Positions 56,402 through 64,000 of a stretch of DNA of 64,000 nt are shown here, one piece after another. Numbering within the stretch: position 1 is the first letter of the stretch; each line of letters opens with the position of its first letter. Source of the DNA: Psychrobacter glaciei (lineage in GTDB: Bacteria; Pseudomonadota; Gammaproteobacteria; Pseudomonadales; Moraxellaceae); NCBI RefSeq assembly GCF_014652895.1, contig NZ_BMZR01000003.1:186001-250000 (forward strand), written 5' to 3'. The position numbers and the translations under genes were made by a program. The notes under the pieces were generated by a model. It worked only from the letters and a program-made list of their open reading frames with translations, ran no database searches and was not told where the DNA came from.

Positions 56402-57223
56402 TTAATCTTTACTTTCAACCAGTCCAATCATCACGCCCATCTCTTTTTTGTCGTGCTTATCAATGCTGGGCGCATATAATGCTGACGCAATCCCGCCATC
56501 TAAAAATAGCGCGTTTGGACAGCTTAAGTCATTCTTAAACAACGATGCAAATTGATAAAACGTCACAGGCTCATCACTATTAACAAACTGTATGCTACCG
56601 TCGTCACAAATACCTGCGCCATTACGAATCTTGAGTGAGGTGCTATCAGGATTAAATTGCGGGTGTATCTCGTTATCGATGACCAGCATAGGACCTGATT
56701 GAGTGGCATACCTAGGCTCTGCCTCATCATTTTTAAGCTGCTCATTTAAAGCATTGCTTTCAGTGATTTGTACTTTACCAGCTTTATCCCACCACAGAAC
56801 ACCATTTGGCAGTAAATGAAAATTGCCGCCACCTTCTTTGGTATTTAACGCGCGAATCTCTTTACCGTCGATGACGGTATAGCCAATCGGTGCATAATTT
56901 TCGTTATACATACCTGCATTCATGGCAAAGCTAAGCGATTGATTGCTTGGTAATGTCGCTAATAAATTGTCAAAGGTTAGTAGCGGCTGACTGCTATCGG
57001 AGGGCTGCCAAAACAGCTGTAGAGAAGAGCGTTCGCTATTTAACGCATCAGCATCAACACGACAGACGCTGTAAGTAAACGGTGAGTTTTGCGTCTGGCA
57101 TGACCAAATTCCTGTATTACTATCAGAATCTTGTTTGGTGATGGGCTGGCAAGCACTGACGCTTAACGTAATAAGCGCTGCTGTCAGTAGAGTGTGTGGT
57201 AAGGTGAAAACGGAACTTGGCAT
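56402..57223 (-). CDS. Phosphodiester glycosidase family lipoprotein (NAGPA/DUF2233)
   Basis: 273 aa with a lipoprotein signal (MPSSVFTLPHTLLTAALITLSVSAC, lipid Cys25). The mature part has AMNAGMYNENYAPIGYTVIDGKEIRALN, ATQSGPMLVIDNEIHPQFN, RNGAGICDDGSI and LFLDGGIASALYAP, which are the NAGPA-domain motifs. In other organisms such domains cleave phosphodiester-linked sugars. Substrate here unknown; envelope-facing location follows from the lipobox. Start at ATG 57223. Confidence 0.88.
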   Translation of the reverse strand: MPSSVFTLPHTLLTAALITLSVSACQPITKQDSDSNTGIWSCQTQNSPFTYSVCRVDADALNSERSSLQLFWQPSDSSQPLLTFDNLLATLPSNQSLSFAMNAGMYNENYAPIGYTVIDGKEIRALNTKEGGGNFHLLPNGVLWWDKAGKVQITESNALNEQLKNDEAEPRYATQSGPMLVIDNEIHPQFNPDSTSLKIRNGAGICDDGSIQFVNSDEPVTFYQFASLFKNDLSCPNALFLDGGIASALYAPSIDKHDKKEMGVMIGLVESKD

Positions 57224-57306
57224 CAATCATCTGTCTTTTTGATAAAGAGTAAAATATAAACGCTCATGAATGGTGAAATACTCATCACTATTTTTCAATA
57301 CTATTT

Positions 57307-59109
57307 TCAGTCATTGCTAGGTGGAAATTCACGAAAAGTATTGTTGACGTTGCCGATTAACTGCCCACCGCCACTGATACTCGCAAAGTTCCCAAGACTC
57401 TGTTCCGCTGATGTGGTGGTTTCTCTACCTTTATCTCGTGAGTCTTTATTATAAGCAATGAGGGCATCATCATTAGCTAAGAAGCTATCAGAGTTCGCCA
57501 TTACCCACATCTGATTGAACACGTCCGCGCGGGCGCTACTATTGAGCAGGGCACCTCTATCAGTAAAATAAAAGAATTTCGATAATAGCTTTATCTGCCC
57601 ATCATCGAGGCGTCGCGCGATATGATAAGGTTGCAATTGGCTTGGGTGTTGTAAGCCGACCGCACCCACGATACTGGCAAGCGATTTTAGGGTGTTTTTA
57701 TGGAAACTTGCAACACGCTCAGCTTTGCTCGGCACATCCAATGCCTTTTGGCGATACGGGTCTTGGGTGGCAACGCCAGTCGGGCAAGTGTTGGTATGAC
57801 ACGAGCGTGATTGAATACAGCCCACGGCAAACATAAAGCCGCGTGCTGAATTACACCAGTCTGCGCCCAACGCAATCATACGAGCAATATCGAAGCCAGA
57901 GACAATTTTACCGCTCACACCAAGTTTGATTTTATCGCGGATGCCTGCACCGACCAAGGTATTGTGTACCAATAAAAACCCTTCGACCATTGGCATACCA
58001 ACATTGTCCATAAACTCGACGGGCGCTGCACCCGTACCACCTTCTGCGCCATCGATAACGACAAAATCAGGATAATTGTCCGTTTCTATCATGGCTTTGA
58101 CGATGGCCATAAACTGCCAAGGTTGACCAATACATAGCTTAAAGCCAACCGGCTTGCCACCAGATAACTCGCGTAGCTGCTGCCAAAAGGCGACTAGCTC
58201 ACGCGGTGTGCTAAATGCCGTATGCGAAGAGGGTGAAATGCAGTCTTGCCCCATCGGCACTTGACGTGTATCAGCGATTTCTTGAGTGATTTTGCTGGAT
58301 GGTAAGACGCCACCTTTACCAGGCTTTGCGCCTTGAGATAGCTTAATCTCAATCATTTTCACTTGTGGATCAACAGCTTTTTCGGCAAAGGATTGCGGAC
58401 TAAAATCACCGTTTTCATCGCGGCAACCAAAGTAACCCGTACCTAGCTCCCAAATCAAATCGCCACCGAACTTGCGATGATAAGGACTGATGGCACCTTC
58501 ACCCGTGTCATGGGTAAAACCGCCTATTTTCGCGCCTTGATTAAGCGCCATGATAGCGTTTGCTGACAGACTGCCGAAACTCATCGCCGAGATATTAAAT
58601 ACCGACATATCATGCGGCTGCTGACAACGCTCACCGCCCACCATAATGCGAAAATCTTGGTTTTCTAAAGGCTGGCTAATGGCTGATTGCAAAAACCATT
58701 CTTTACCATGGGTGTAGAGATTGTCTAGTGTGCCAAAAGCATTGGTATCACTAACGTTCTTGGCACGTTGATAAACCAAGGCACGCTGCTGGCGTGAAAA
58801 CGGTACTTGCTCTTTATCGTTTTCTAACAAATACTGACGAATCTCAGGACGGAAGTCTTCAAGTACGTAGCGGATATGCCCAGCCACTGGATAGTTTCTC
58901 AAGATGGCATGCTTTGACTGTATAACGTCATAAATCCCCAAACATACCCCAAACCCACCAAGAATAATCAGCCACCAACTCATCAATAATAGCCCTGCTA
59001 AAAATAGCAAGACAGCAGCGGCAAAAGTGCTGTAACGTAACAGCACACCGACTAAATAAGGCGAGTTGGTTTTGGGTTCAGGGTTTAGATTGGTACGAGA
59101 TTGGGGCAT
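57307..59109 (-). CDS. FMN-binding glutamate synthase family protein
   Basis: 600 aa, with two hydrophobic segments near residues 20-50 and then a glutamate-synthase-type FMN barrel: AISPYHRKFGGDLIWELGTGYFGCR, KLSQGAKPGKGGVLPSSKIT, VIDGAEGGTGAAPVEFMDNVGMP and CHTNTCPTGVATQDPYRQ. It lacks the glutamine amidotransferase and C-terminal domains of GltB, so it is not full glutamate synthase; such membrane-linked archaeal-type paralogues have unclear roles. Start taken at ATG 59109; an in-frame TTG is four codons upstream. Confidence 0.9.
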   Translation of the reverse strand: MPQSRTNLNPEPKTNSPYLVGVLLRYSTFAAAVLLFLAGLLLMSWWLIILGGFGVCLGIYDVIQSKHAILRNYPVAGHIRYVLEDFRPEIRQYLLENDKEQVPFSRQQRALVYQRAKNVSDTNAFGTLDNLYTHGKEWFLQSAISQPLENQDFRIMVGGERCQQPHDMSVFNISAMSFGSLSANAIMALNQGAKIGGFTHDTGEGAISPYHRKFGGDLIWELGTGYFGCRDENGDFSPQSFAEKAVDPQVKMIEIKLSQGAKPGKGGVLPSSKITQEIADTRQVPMGQDCISPSSHTAFSTPRELVAFWQQLRELSGGKPVGFKLCIGQPWQFMAIVKAMIETDNYPDFVVIDGAEGGTGAAPVEFMDNVGMPMVEGFLLVHNTLVGAGIRDKIKLGVSGKIVSGFDIARMIALGADWCNSARGFMFAVGCIQSRSCHTNTCPTGVATQDPYRQKALDVPSKAERVASFHKNTLKSLASIVGAVGLQHPSQLQPYHIARRLDDGQIKLLSKFFYFTDRGALLNSSARADVFNQMWVMANSDSFLANDDALIAYNKDSRDKGRETTTSAEQSLGNFASISGGGQLIGNVNNTFREFPPSND

Positions 59110-59412
59110 AACGAGGCTCAATAGTAATGGTTAAATATAGTATAGATAAGATGCTCAAATTTATCGTGTATATCATACGCCAATAATATCATGGCTTAAT
59201 GATTATTGAGTAACGGTGTGCTAACGTTGGCTTTATTGAGTCAACCGCTTCGATTTATACGATTCTGGATATGTTTATAGGTTCTTACCCATCTCTCCTC
59301 AAAGGGACATTGAATTTCCTATATAATGTGAGCTATTTCGTTGTTGACGATCCATTCAATTTAGGCTTTTTTCTTAGTAAAAAAGGCTTCTTATCAGGTA
59401 AAACGGTGCTTT

Positions 59413-60417
59413 ATGTTTAACGCTTCCTCGACTCGTTTAAATAAATACATCAGTGAAAGCGGCATTTGCTCTAGGCGCGACGCTGACCGCTTTATTGAGC
59501 AAGGTAATGTGTACGTCAATGGCAAGCGTGCTCAAGTAGGCGCGCAAGTGGTTGCTGGAGATGCGGTAAAAGTTAACGGGCAGTTGATTGAGCCACGAGA
59601 GCCCGATGATTTTGTGTTTATTGTCTTAAATAAGCCAGTGGGCATTGTGAGCACCACAGAAAGCTCTGAGAAAAATAACATTGTCGATTTTGTGCGACAT
59701 AGCTTACGTATTTTCCCGATTGGACGTTTGGATAAAGACTCCCAAGGGTTAATCTTTTTGACCAACAATGGCGATCTGGTCAACAAGGTGCTACGTGCTG
59801 GTAATAACCATGAAAAAGAGTATCTGGTCACGGTCAATAAGCCGTTAACCGATAGTGTTATTGAAGGTTTGGCGGGCGGTGTACCGATGCTCGGCAAGAT
59901 GACGAAAAAATGCCCAGTGACTAAAGTAGCGCCCAATGTGTTTAACATCACGCTAGTTCAAGGTCTAAACCGTCAAATTCGACGTATGTGTGAGCATTTT
60001 GGCTATGAAGTCGTAAAACTTGAGCGTACACGGATTATGAATGTGAGTCTCAAGGGTACGCCCGTTGGAGACTGGCGAGATTTGACGCCAAAAGAGTTGT
60101 CTGTTTTACTTAACTCTATAGAAGATTCTTCTTCGCAAGACAGTAAACCGGCTAAAAAATCTCGTAATGCACCACGAAAAAATCCTCGTACTGATGACTC
60201 GTCAAAAGCAAAGTCGTCTTCAAAACCAGCGGGGGCAGCAAAGGGAAATAAAAAATACTCCAAGGATGATGCTAGAAAACCAGCGGGTTCTAAAGGTAGG
60301 GATGGACGTCCTGCTGGTCGTGGTAAGCCATCAGGAGGTAATGGTAAGTCTGGAGGCAATGGTAAACCTGCTACCAATGGCAGGCGTCCTTCAAAAGGCC
60401 GAGGGTCTAAGCGGTAG
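59413..60417 (+). CDS. rluF: 23S rRNA pseudouridine synthase RluF
   Basis: 334 aa. N-terminal S4 RNA-binding domain ([30 protein letters not shown]), then the pseudouridine synthase domain with the catalytic Asp in [20 protein letters not shown] and [26 protein letters not shown]. RluF isomerises U2604 of 23S rRNA. The last 95 or so residues form a low-complexity Lys/Gly/Ser/Pro tail with GNGK repeats, longer than in E. coli RluF (290 aa). Start ATG 59413. Confidence 0.93.
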   Translation: MFNASSTRLNKYISESGICSRRDADRFIEQGNVYVNGKRAQVGAQVVAGDAVKVNGQLIEPREPDDFVFIVLNKPVGIVSTTESSEKNNIVDFVRHSLRIFPIGRLDKDSQGLIFLTNNGDLVNKVLRAGNNHEKEYLVTVNKPLTDSVIEGLAGGVPMLGKMTKKCPVTKVAPNVFNITLVQGLNRQIRRMCEHFGYEVVKLERTRIMNVSLKGTPVGDWRDLTPKELSVLLNSIEDSSSQDSKPAKKSRNAPRKNPRTDDSSKAKSSSKPAGAAKGNKKYSKDDARKPAGSKGRDGRPAGRGKPSGGNGKSGGNGKPATNGRRPSKGRGSKR

Positions 60418-60518
60418 TAGTTTCGCGATCATAAGTTTTTGACGTGAGACTGCTTTATTCATGTTTTAAATATCAGTAAGCTAAATAATTTCAACTTTGA
60501 TCTTAACGGGACAATATT

Positions 60519-60962
60519 ATGTTTAAAATAAAAGTAGAACGCATTGTCAAAAAACCGATTGATGAAGTGTTTGAAGCACTGAGTGACCATGCCAGTTATG
60601 GCTCATTTAAAGCTGTGGGGGTTGCTAAGCTAGTGGCTGAAGGTGACGAGGAGCGCAATGGCGTTGGGGCTTTACGTAGCATTCAAACGGGACCTGTTAA
60701 GTTTTGGGAGCGAATTACGGCGTTTGAGCGTCCTACTCATATGCAATACCAAATCGAAAAAGCCAAACCGATAAAAATGCAACACGATAAAGGCGCCATT
60801 GATTTAAAAGACTTGGGCGATGGCACCACACACGTGACTTGGGTATCTGAGGGTCGATTGATTGTACCATTGCCATTAATCGGTCGCTTATTTGACCATC
60901 AAATGCAGAAACAAGGAACCATAGGGTTTAGTAGCATACTCAAATCTATAGAAAGCCGCTAA
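60519..60962 (+). CDS. SRPBCC family protein
   Basis: 147-aa protein with the START/polyketide-cyclase-like fold: KVERIVKKPIDEVFEALSDHASYGSFKAVGVAKLVAEGDEE, GALRSIQTGPVKFWERITAFERP, DGTTHVTWVSEGR. Such proteins bind small hydrophobic molecules; ligand unknown. It follows rluF by 101 bp on the same strand and may be co-transcribed. Ends with a long helix. Confidence 0.88.
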   Translation: MFKIKVERIVKKPIDEVFEALSDHASYGSFKAVGVAKLVAEGDEERNGVGALRSIQTGPVKFWERITAFERPTHMQYQIEKAKPIKMQHDKGAIDLKDLGDGTTHVTWVSEGRLIVPLPLIGRLFDHQMQKQGTIGFSSILKSIESR

Positions 60963-61037
60963 TCTAGCGGCAGTATTGGCTTTTTTGATATAACTATTTA
61001 GTGGTGGCTTACTTTATTTGAGCCATCACTGTTAGTT

Positions 61038-61349
61038 TTAATCCGATTTTTTCTTAGCAGCTTCAATCTCGTTAAAACGCGCTAACTGCTCTGGCGTTGC
61101 TTTCTGTTGATACTTCTCTTTCCACTCAGCATAAGGCATACCATAAACAAGCTCGCGCGCATCCTCGTATTCGATTTCAATACCACGCTCCTCACCAGCA
61201 GCTTTATACCATTTGGACAAGCAGTTACGGCAAAAGTCGGCAAGGTTCATTAGCTCAATATTTTGTACATCTTTACGCTCGTCTAAATGAGCTAGTAAGC
61301 GACGAAATGCCGCGGCTTCTAATTCGATGTTTGATTCTAATTTTGCCAT
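61038..61349 (-). CDS. DUF1244 domain-containing protein
   Basis: 103-aa small protein with ELEAAAFRRLLAHLDERKDVQNIELMNLADFCRNCLSKWYKAAGE and MPYAEWKEKYQ, the DUF1244 consensus, function unknown. The family is common in alpha- and gammaproteobacteria. Convergent with the SRPBCC gene. Confidence 0.9.
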   Translation of the reverse strand: MAKLESNIELEAAAFRRLLAHLDERKDVQNIELMNLADFCRNCLSKWYKAAGEERGIEIEYEDARELVYGMPYAEWKEKYQQKATPEQLARFNEIEAAKKKSD

Positions 61350-61827
61350 AAGGTTTTTCCTAATTGTAATTGAGTCATCTCAAAACTGAAATGATACTAA
61401 CGATATAAATATTGCGCAACCTATGTCGTTCTATATTAAAAAAGTCTATCAGTAAACTTGGCAAACTTATTATAGTAAGGTTTATCGACTTAAAGCCTTT
61501 TAATCATGATATTAAATCACGCTTCATTCCTATCTGCTCGTTGGTCAATCGTGAGCTAATTTTCTTCTTTGAATTCATGAATAATTTTTTTGCCAGTCAC
61601 GCATCATAATGTCGTGTACCCATTTTACGTAGTATCAGCTATATCATCACTTCTAGAGAATCGTCGTTAAATGATTTGACTGTTATCATTTTAGCTGTTA
61701 ATTTTAAGTAGCGTTTTGAATGTTAAGCAGTTTTAATTTAAAGTGCTTATGTCTATTGAGGCAGATTAATTAAGTCTTAATATCAAGCAAATGTCAAAAA
61801 AATAATCGCTATCAAAAGGAATTGATA
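61350..61827. other. AT-rich gap before the TRAP binding protein
   Basis: About 478 bp with no recognisable gene; the 65-codon frame at 61412-61609 has no coding features. Presumably holds promoters. Confidence 0.5.
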
Positions 61828-62880
61828 ATGAAATTAGCACCTTTTTTTTCGATAGGTGCACTAGCAGCTATTAGCCTTTTTGGTTGTTCTGGCCAATCTG
61901 ATAACAGTAGCGAAGTTGCCTCAAATCAGGAAGTTACCGTTCTACGTTTCTCCCATTTTTATCCCGCCACTGCTGATGTTAATAAAGAAATTTTTGAGCC
62001 ATGGGCCAAAAAAATTGGAGAAGATTCTAATGGTCGTCTTAAGGTTGAGGTATATCCATCGGCAACACTCAGTAAAGCAGATACCGCTTATGAATCCACA
62101 GTAAAGGGAACGATTGACATCGGTTCTCAAGTACAGGGTTATACTAGTGGCCGCTTTCCACTGACTCAGATTGCAGAGCTTCCCGGTTTGTCTAATTCAT
62201 CAACACAGACAGGTTGTATGCTGCAAACCCTTTATGAAAATGGCACTATATCTAGCGAATATGAAGATTCACATCTCCTTTTTATGTTCGCTACCGGCCC
62301 TGGTACATTACATAGTGCTGATAAGCTTATTCGAACTCCCGAAGATATGAAAGGGATGCGTATCCGCAGGCCATCTGCTGTAGCAGGTGATATTATAGAA
62401 AGTATGGGTGCCTCTCCTGTGGGTTTACCTGCCAATGATATATATACGTCTCTACAGCGCGGTGTGGTTGATGGATTAAGCTTTCCATGGGAGGCGATCA
62501 CAACTTTCAAGCTTGATGAGTTAACCAAATATCATACCAATATCCCATTTTATAGTTCTGCTCTGATGATGACTATGAATAAAGATAAATATGAAAGTTT
62601 GCCTGATGATTTAAAAAAGGTCATTGATGACAACTCAGGTATGGCTCTTACTAAGAAAGTTGGTGAGATGTGGGATAGAACTGATTTATTAGGTTTGCAA
62701 GCTGCTAAAGATAGAGGTGATGAGATCATTGATATTCCAGATCCACTTAATGATCCAGATTGGAAAGGACCTCTGCTAAAAGGAACACAAAAATACTTAG
62801 ACGATGTAGGCGCATTAGGACTCGATGCTGAAAGTGTCTATGAAAAAGCAAAAGCTGCTAGTGTAGCCTGTAAGGTCTAA
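61828..62880 (+). CDS. TRAP transporter substrate-binding protein DctP, lipoprotein type
   Basis: 350-aa periplasmic binding protein of a tripartite (TRAP) transporter. Signal peptide with lipobox LFGC, lipid Cys20, unusual because most Gram-negative DctP proteins are soluble. Mature domain has VLRFSHFYPATADVNKEIFEPWAKKI, the conserved KGMRIRRPSAVAGDIIESMGASPVGLPANDIYTSLQRGVVDGLSFPWEAITTF. Start ATG 61828, 7 bases behind AAAGGA (TTG two codons earlier possible). No DctQ or DctM gene is within the window, so its partner must be elsewhere. Confidence 0.9.
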   Translation: MKLAPFFSIGALAAISLFGCSGQSDNSSEVASNQEVTVLRFSHFYPATADVNKEIFEPWAKKIGEDSNGRLKVEVYPSATLSKADTAYESTVKGTIDIGSQVQGYTSGRFPLTQIAELPGLSNSSTQTGCMLQTLYENGTISSEYEDSHLLFMFATGPGTLHSADKLIRTPEDMKGMRIRRPSAVAGDIIESMGASPVGLPANDIYTSLQRGVVDGLSFPWEAITTFKLDELTKYHTNIPFYSSALMMTMNKDKYESLPDDLKKVIDDNSGMALTKKVGEMWDRTDLLGLQAAKDRGDEIIDIPDPLNDPDWKGPLLKGTQKYLDDVGALGLDAESVYEKAKAASVACKV

Positions 62881-62896
62881 TTATTTTTTAATATTA

Positions 62897-62925
62897 GGGC
62901 GTGTCATCAAATCTTCTATAAACCT
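62897..62925 (+). repeat. Solo family-A element end
   Basis: TA followed by GGGCGTGTCATCAAATC, matching the outer end of the family-A elements; nothing recognisable of the body follows. A similar end is at 63174. Confidence 0.5.
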
Positions 62926-62937
62926 CAAAAATTGGAC

Positions 62938-62977
62938 AAAAAAAAGCCTCACTTCCTATTTAAAGAGTGAGGCTTTT
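62938..62977 (-). terminator. Terminator of tRNA-Gly
   Basis: Stem AAGCCTCACT / AGTGAGGCTT; eight T follow on the minus strand, 20 bp after the tRNA. It could also serve the TRAP gene from the other side. Confidence 0.8.
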
Positions 62978-62998
62978 AGTGCTTTTTCAAGCCATATT

Positions 62999-63073
62999 TG
63001 GAGCGGGAAAAGAGATTCGAACTCTCGACCCCAACCTTGGCAAGGTTATGCTCTACCACTGAGCTATTCCCGC
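62999..63073 (-). tRNA. tRNA-Gly (anticodon GCC)
   Basis: 75 nt with encoded CCA. Acceptor GCGGGAA / TTCCCGC, D arm GCTC.GAGC, anticodon stem TAACC/GGTTG with loop TTGCCAA, T arm GAGAG/CTCTT with TTCGAAT. The GCC anticodon reads GGC and GGU. It is alone, with a consensus promoter at 63111-63138 and terminator at 62938. Confidence 0.97.
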
Positions 63074-63110
63074 TAATTATCAATTAACTATCGTCAGTTG
63101 ATGATGGCGT

Positions 63111-63138
63111 ATTATACGCAGTTTTTTTGGTGTGTCAA
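63111..63138 (-). promoter_or_regulatory. Promoter of tRNA-Gly
   Basis: Minus strand: perfect -35 TTGACA (63133-63138) and -10 TATAAT (63111-63116), 16-bp spacer, 38 bp before the tRNA 5' end. Confidence 0.88.
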
Positions 63139-63173
63139 CACCCATGACGAAAAAAACCAAAGTTAGTAAAATA

Positions 63174-63200
63174 GGCGTGTCTTCTAGCCATAAATGTATG
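63174..63200 (+). repeat. Solo family-A element end
   Basis: TA followed by GGCGTGTCTTC, in the same orientation as the solo end at 62897, the two lying on either side of the tRNA-Gly and its promoter. Short, so weakly supported. Confidence 0.4.
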
Positions 63201-63333
63201 TTATAACAGTTTATTATAATATGTATTCCAAAAGCTTTGCATTACATAAATAAGCTGGGATGCACTTTATAATTTAACCTCAATTACATTCACAGTTATC
63301 AATACTTATAAAGATAAGTCATAGGGATATACA

Positions 63334-64000
63334 ATGAGTCAACACTATACCATCGCCGATTATTTGTTTGATCGTGTCGCAGAAGCGGGCGCATCTGAGA
63401 TATTTGGCGTACCTGGTGATTTTAATTTAACTTTTTTAGACAATATTCTCGCATCTGATAAGCTGCGCTGGGTAGGTAATACTAATGAGCTAAATGCCGG
63501 TTATGCTGCTGATGGTTATGCACGCGAGCGTGGGTTTGCCGCGATGGTAACTACTTTTGGTGTGGGCGAGTTATCAGCGATTAACGCGACGGCAGGCTCT
63601 TTTGCTGAGTACGCGCCAGTACTACATATCGTGGGAGCACCAAGTACCGCTCTACAAGACTCAAAGCGCCGTATTCATCATTCGCTTGGTGATGGCGTAT
63701 TCAATCATTTTATTAAAATGGTCGAGCCAGTGACAGTGGCACGGGCGCAAATTACACCAGAAAACGCCGCCTCAGAGATTGACCGTGTCATTCGTCTGGT
63801 GCTCAAAAAGCATCGCCCCGGCTATCTGTTACTATCGCCTGATGTTGCGCGTCAGCCTATCTATCCACCAACCACCAAGCTGATTGATAGCCAAGAAGAC
63901 ATCACCAGTCAAGCGGCACTGGCAGATTTCAAACAAGCATTAACGGAGTTTTTGCCAAACAAAACCATGATGCTTATGGCAGATTTGATGGTACATCGTT
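63334..64000 (+). CDS. Thiamine-diphosphate 2-keto acid decarboxylase (indolepyruvate/pyruvate decarboxylase type), partial
   Basis: The window ends inside this gene; 222 codons are present. It begins MSQHYTIADYLFDRVAEAGASEIFGVPGDFNLTFLDNI and has NTNELNAGYAADGYAR with the catalytic Glu of the TPP-binding domain, then RRIHHSLGDGVFNHFIKM with the paired His residues of the family. These features fit indole-3-pyruvate, phenylpyruvate or pyruvate decarboxylase; the C-terminal half is needed to choose. ATG 63334 follows AGGGATAT. The TRAP gene and tRNA lie just before it, with no obvious pathway link. Confidence 0.88.
   Translation, partial: MSQHYTIADYLFDRVAEAGASEIFGVPGDFNLTFLDNILASDKLRWVGNTNELNAGYAADGYARERGFAAMVTTFGVGELSAINATAGSFAEYAPVLHIVGAPSTALQDSKRRIHHSLGDGVFNHFIKMVEPVTVARAQITPENAASEIDRVIRLVLKKHRPGYLLLSPDVARQPIYPPTTKLIDSQEDITSQAALADFKQALTEFLPNKTMMLMADLMVHR

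Noticed and set aside
57307-59109. GltB, large subunit of glutamate synthase
   Set aside because: Only the FMN barrel domain is present, with membrane segments; the amidotransferase part is missing.
61412-61609. 65-codon frame before the TRAP gene
   Set aside because: AT-rich chance frame with no conserved features.
62999-63073. Integration (att) site of a genomic island at tRNA-Gly
   Set aside because: No integrase gene, no repeat of the tRNA 3' end in the window, and normal genes on both sides.

Overview
The window looks like ordinary chromosome of a Moraxellaceae gammaproteobacterium, most probably Psychrobacter. This rests on remembered family resemblance of the proteins, the AT-rich intergenic DNA, and the mix of cbb3 oxidase, TtcA, ComEC and Ter genes; no database search was possible. 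I see no prophage, transposase gene, CRISPR array, rRNA or plasmid functions. Nearly all of the 54 protein genes belong to recognisable families, and there is one tRNA.

Layout. 0.1-4.9 kb: a minus-strand tellurite/stress (Ter) cluster with three TerD-domain paralogues, a TIGR00266/AIM24-like protein and a DUF475 (TerC-like) membrane protein. 5-13 kb: RlmKL, two peroxiredoxins, an MscS channel, a Lpd-like flavoprotein disulfide reductase and a small secreted protein. 13.3-15.4 kb: divergent queC and ttcA (tRNA modification). 15.7-21.8 kb: fixH, ccoG and the ccoNOQP cbb3 oxidase operon. 22.7-27.4 kb: SCP2 protein, a 326-aa orphan, one lipoprotein-releasing permease with lolD, and a small acidic protein. 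27.4-34.6 kb: DUF2062, ComEC, SppA, alpha/beta hydrolase and CPBP protease. 34.8-44.1 kb: dusA, MFS transporter, phospholipase D lipoprotein, metZ, ybaB-recR, rnd and a lipase-like hydrolase. 44.3-50.6 kb: the glycine cleavage cluster gcvT-gcvH-(nitroreductase)-gcvP behind a tandem glycine riboswitch whose promoter can be read. 50.8-64 kb: YcgL, a membrane protein, a MoxR/VWA pair, flavohemoglobin behind a perfect NsrR-like palindrome, a phosphodiester glycosidase lipoprotein, an FMN glutamate-synthase-like protein, RluF, SRPBCC, DUF1244, an orphan TRAP binding lipoprotein, tRNA-Gly(GCC) and the start of a 2-keto-acid decarboxylase.

The most interesting structure lies between genes. A family of non-autonomous elements of about 170 bp (terminal inverted repeats near GGGCGTGTCCT, flanked by TA) occurs as two full copies and several halves. 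At two places (ttcA and the CPBP gene) the TA target plus the first G of the element makes the gene's TAG stop codon; one copy carries the only visible terminator of lolD. A second, palindromic repeat family is found near 7.7, 8.9, 15.5 and 56.3 kb. Intergenic DNA also contains many small tandem duplications of 14-21 bp, including three copies of a 17-bp unit upstream of the nitroreductase gene. These patterns, the tandem riboswitch, the apparent loss of the metallo-beta-lactamase motif in ComEC, and the strong palindromes upstream of hmp and ccoN are the points most worth checking. I did not find a clearly new multi-gene system.
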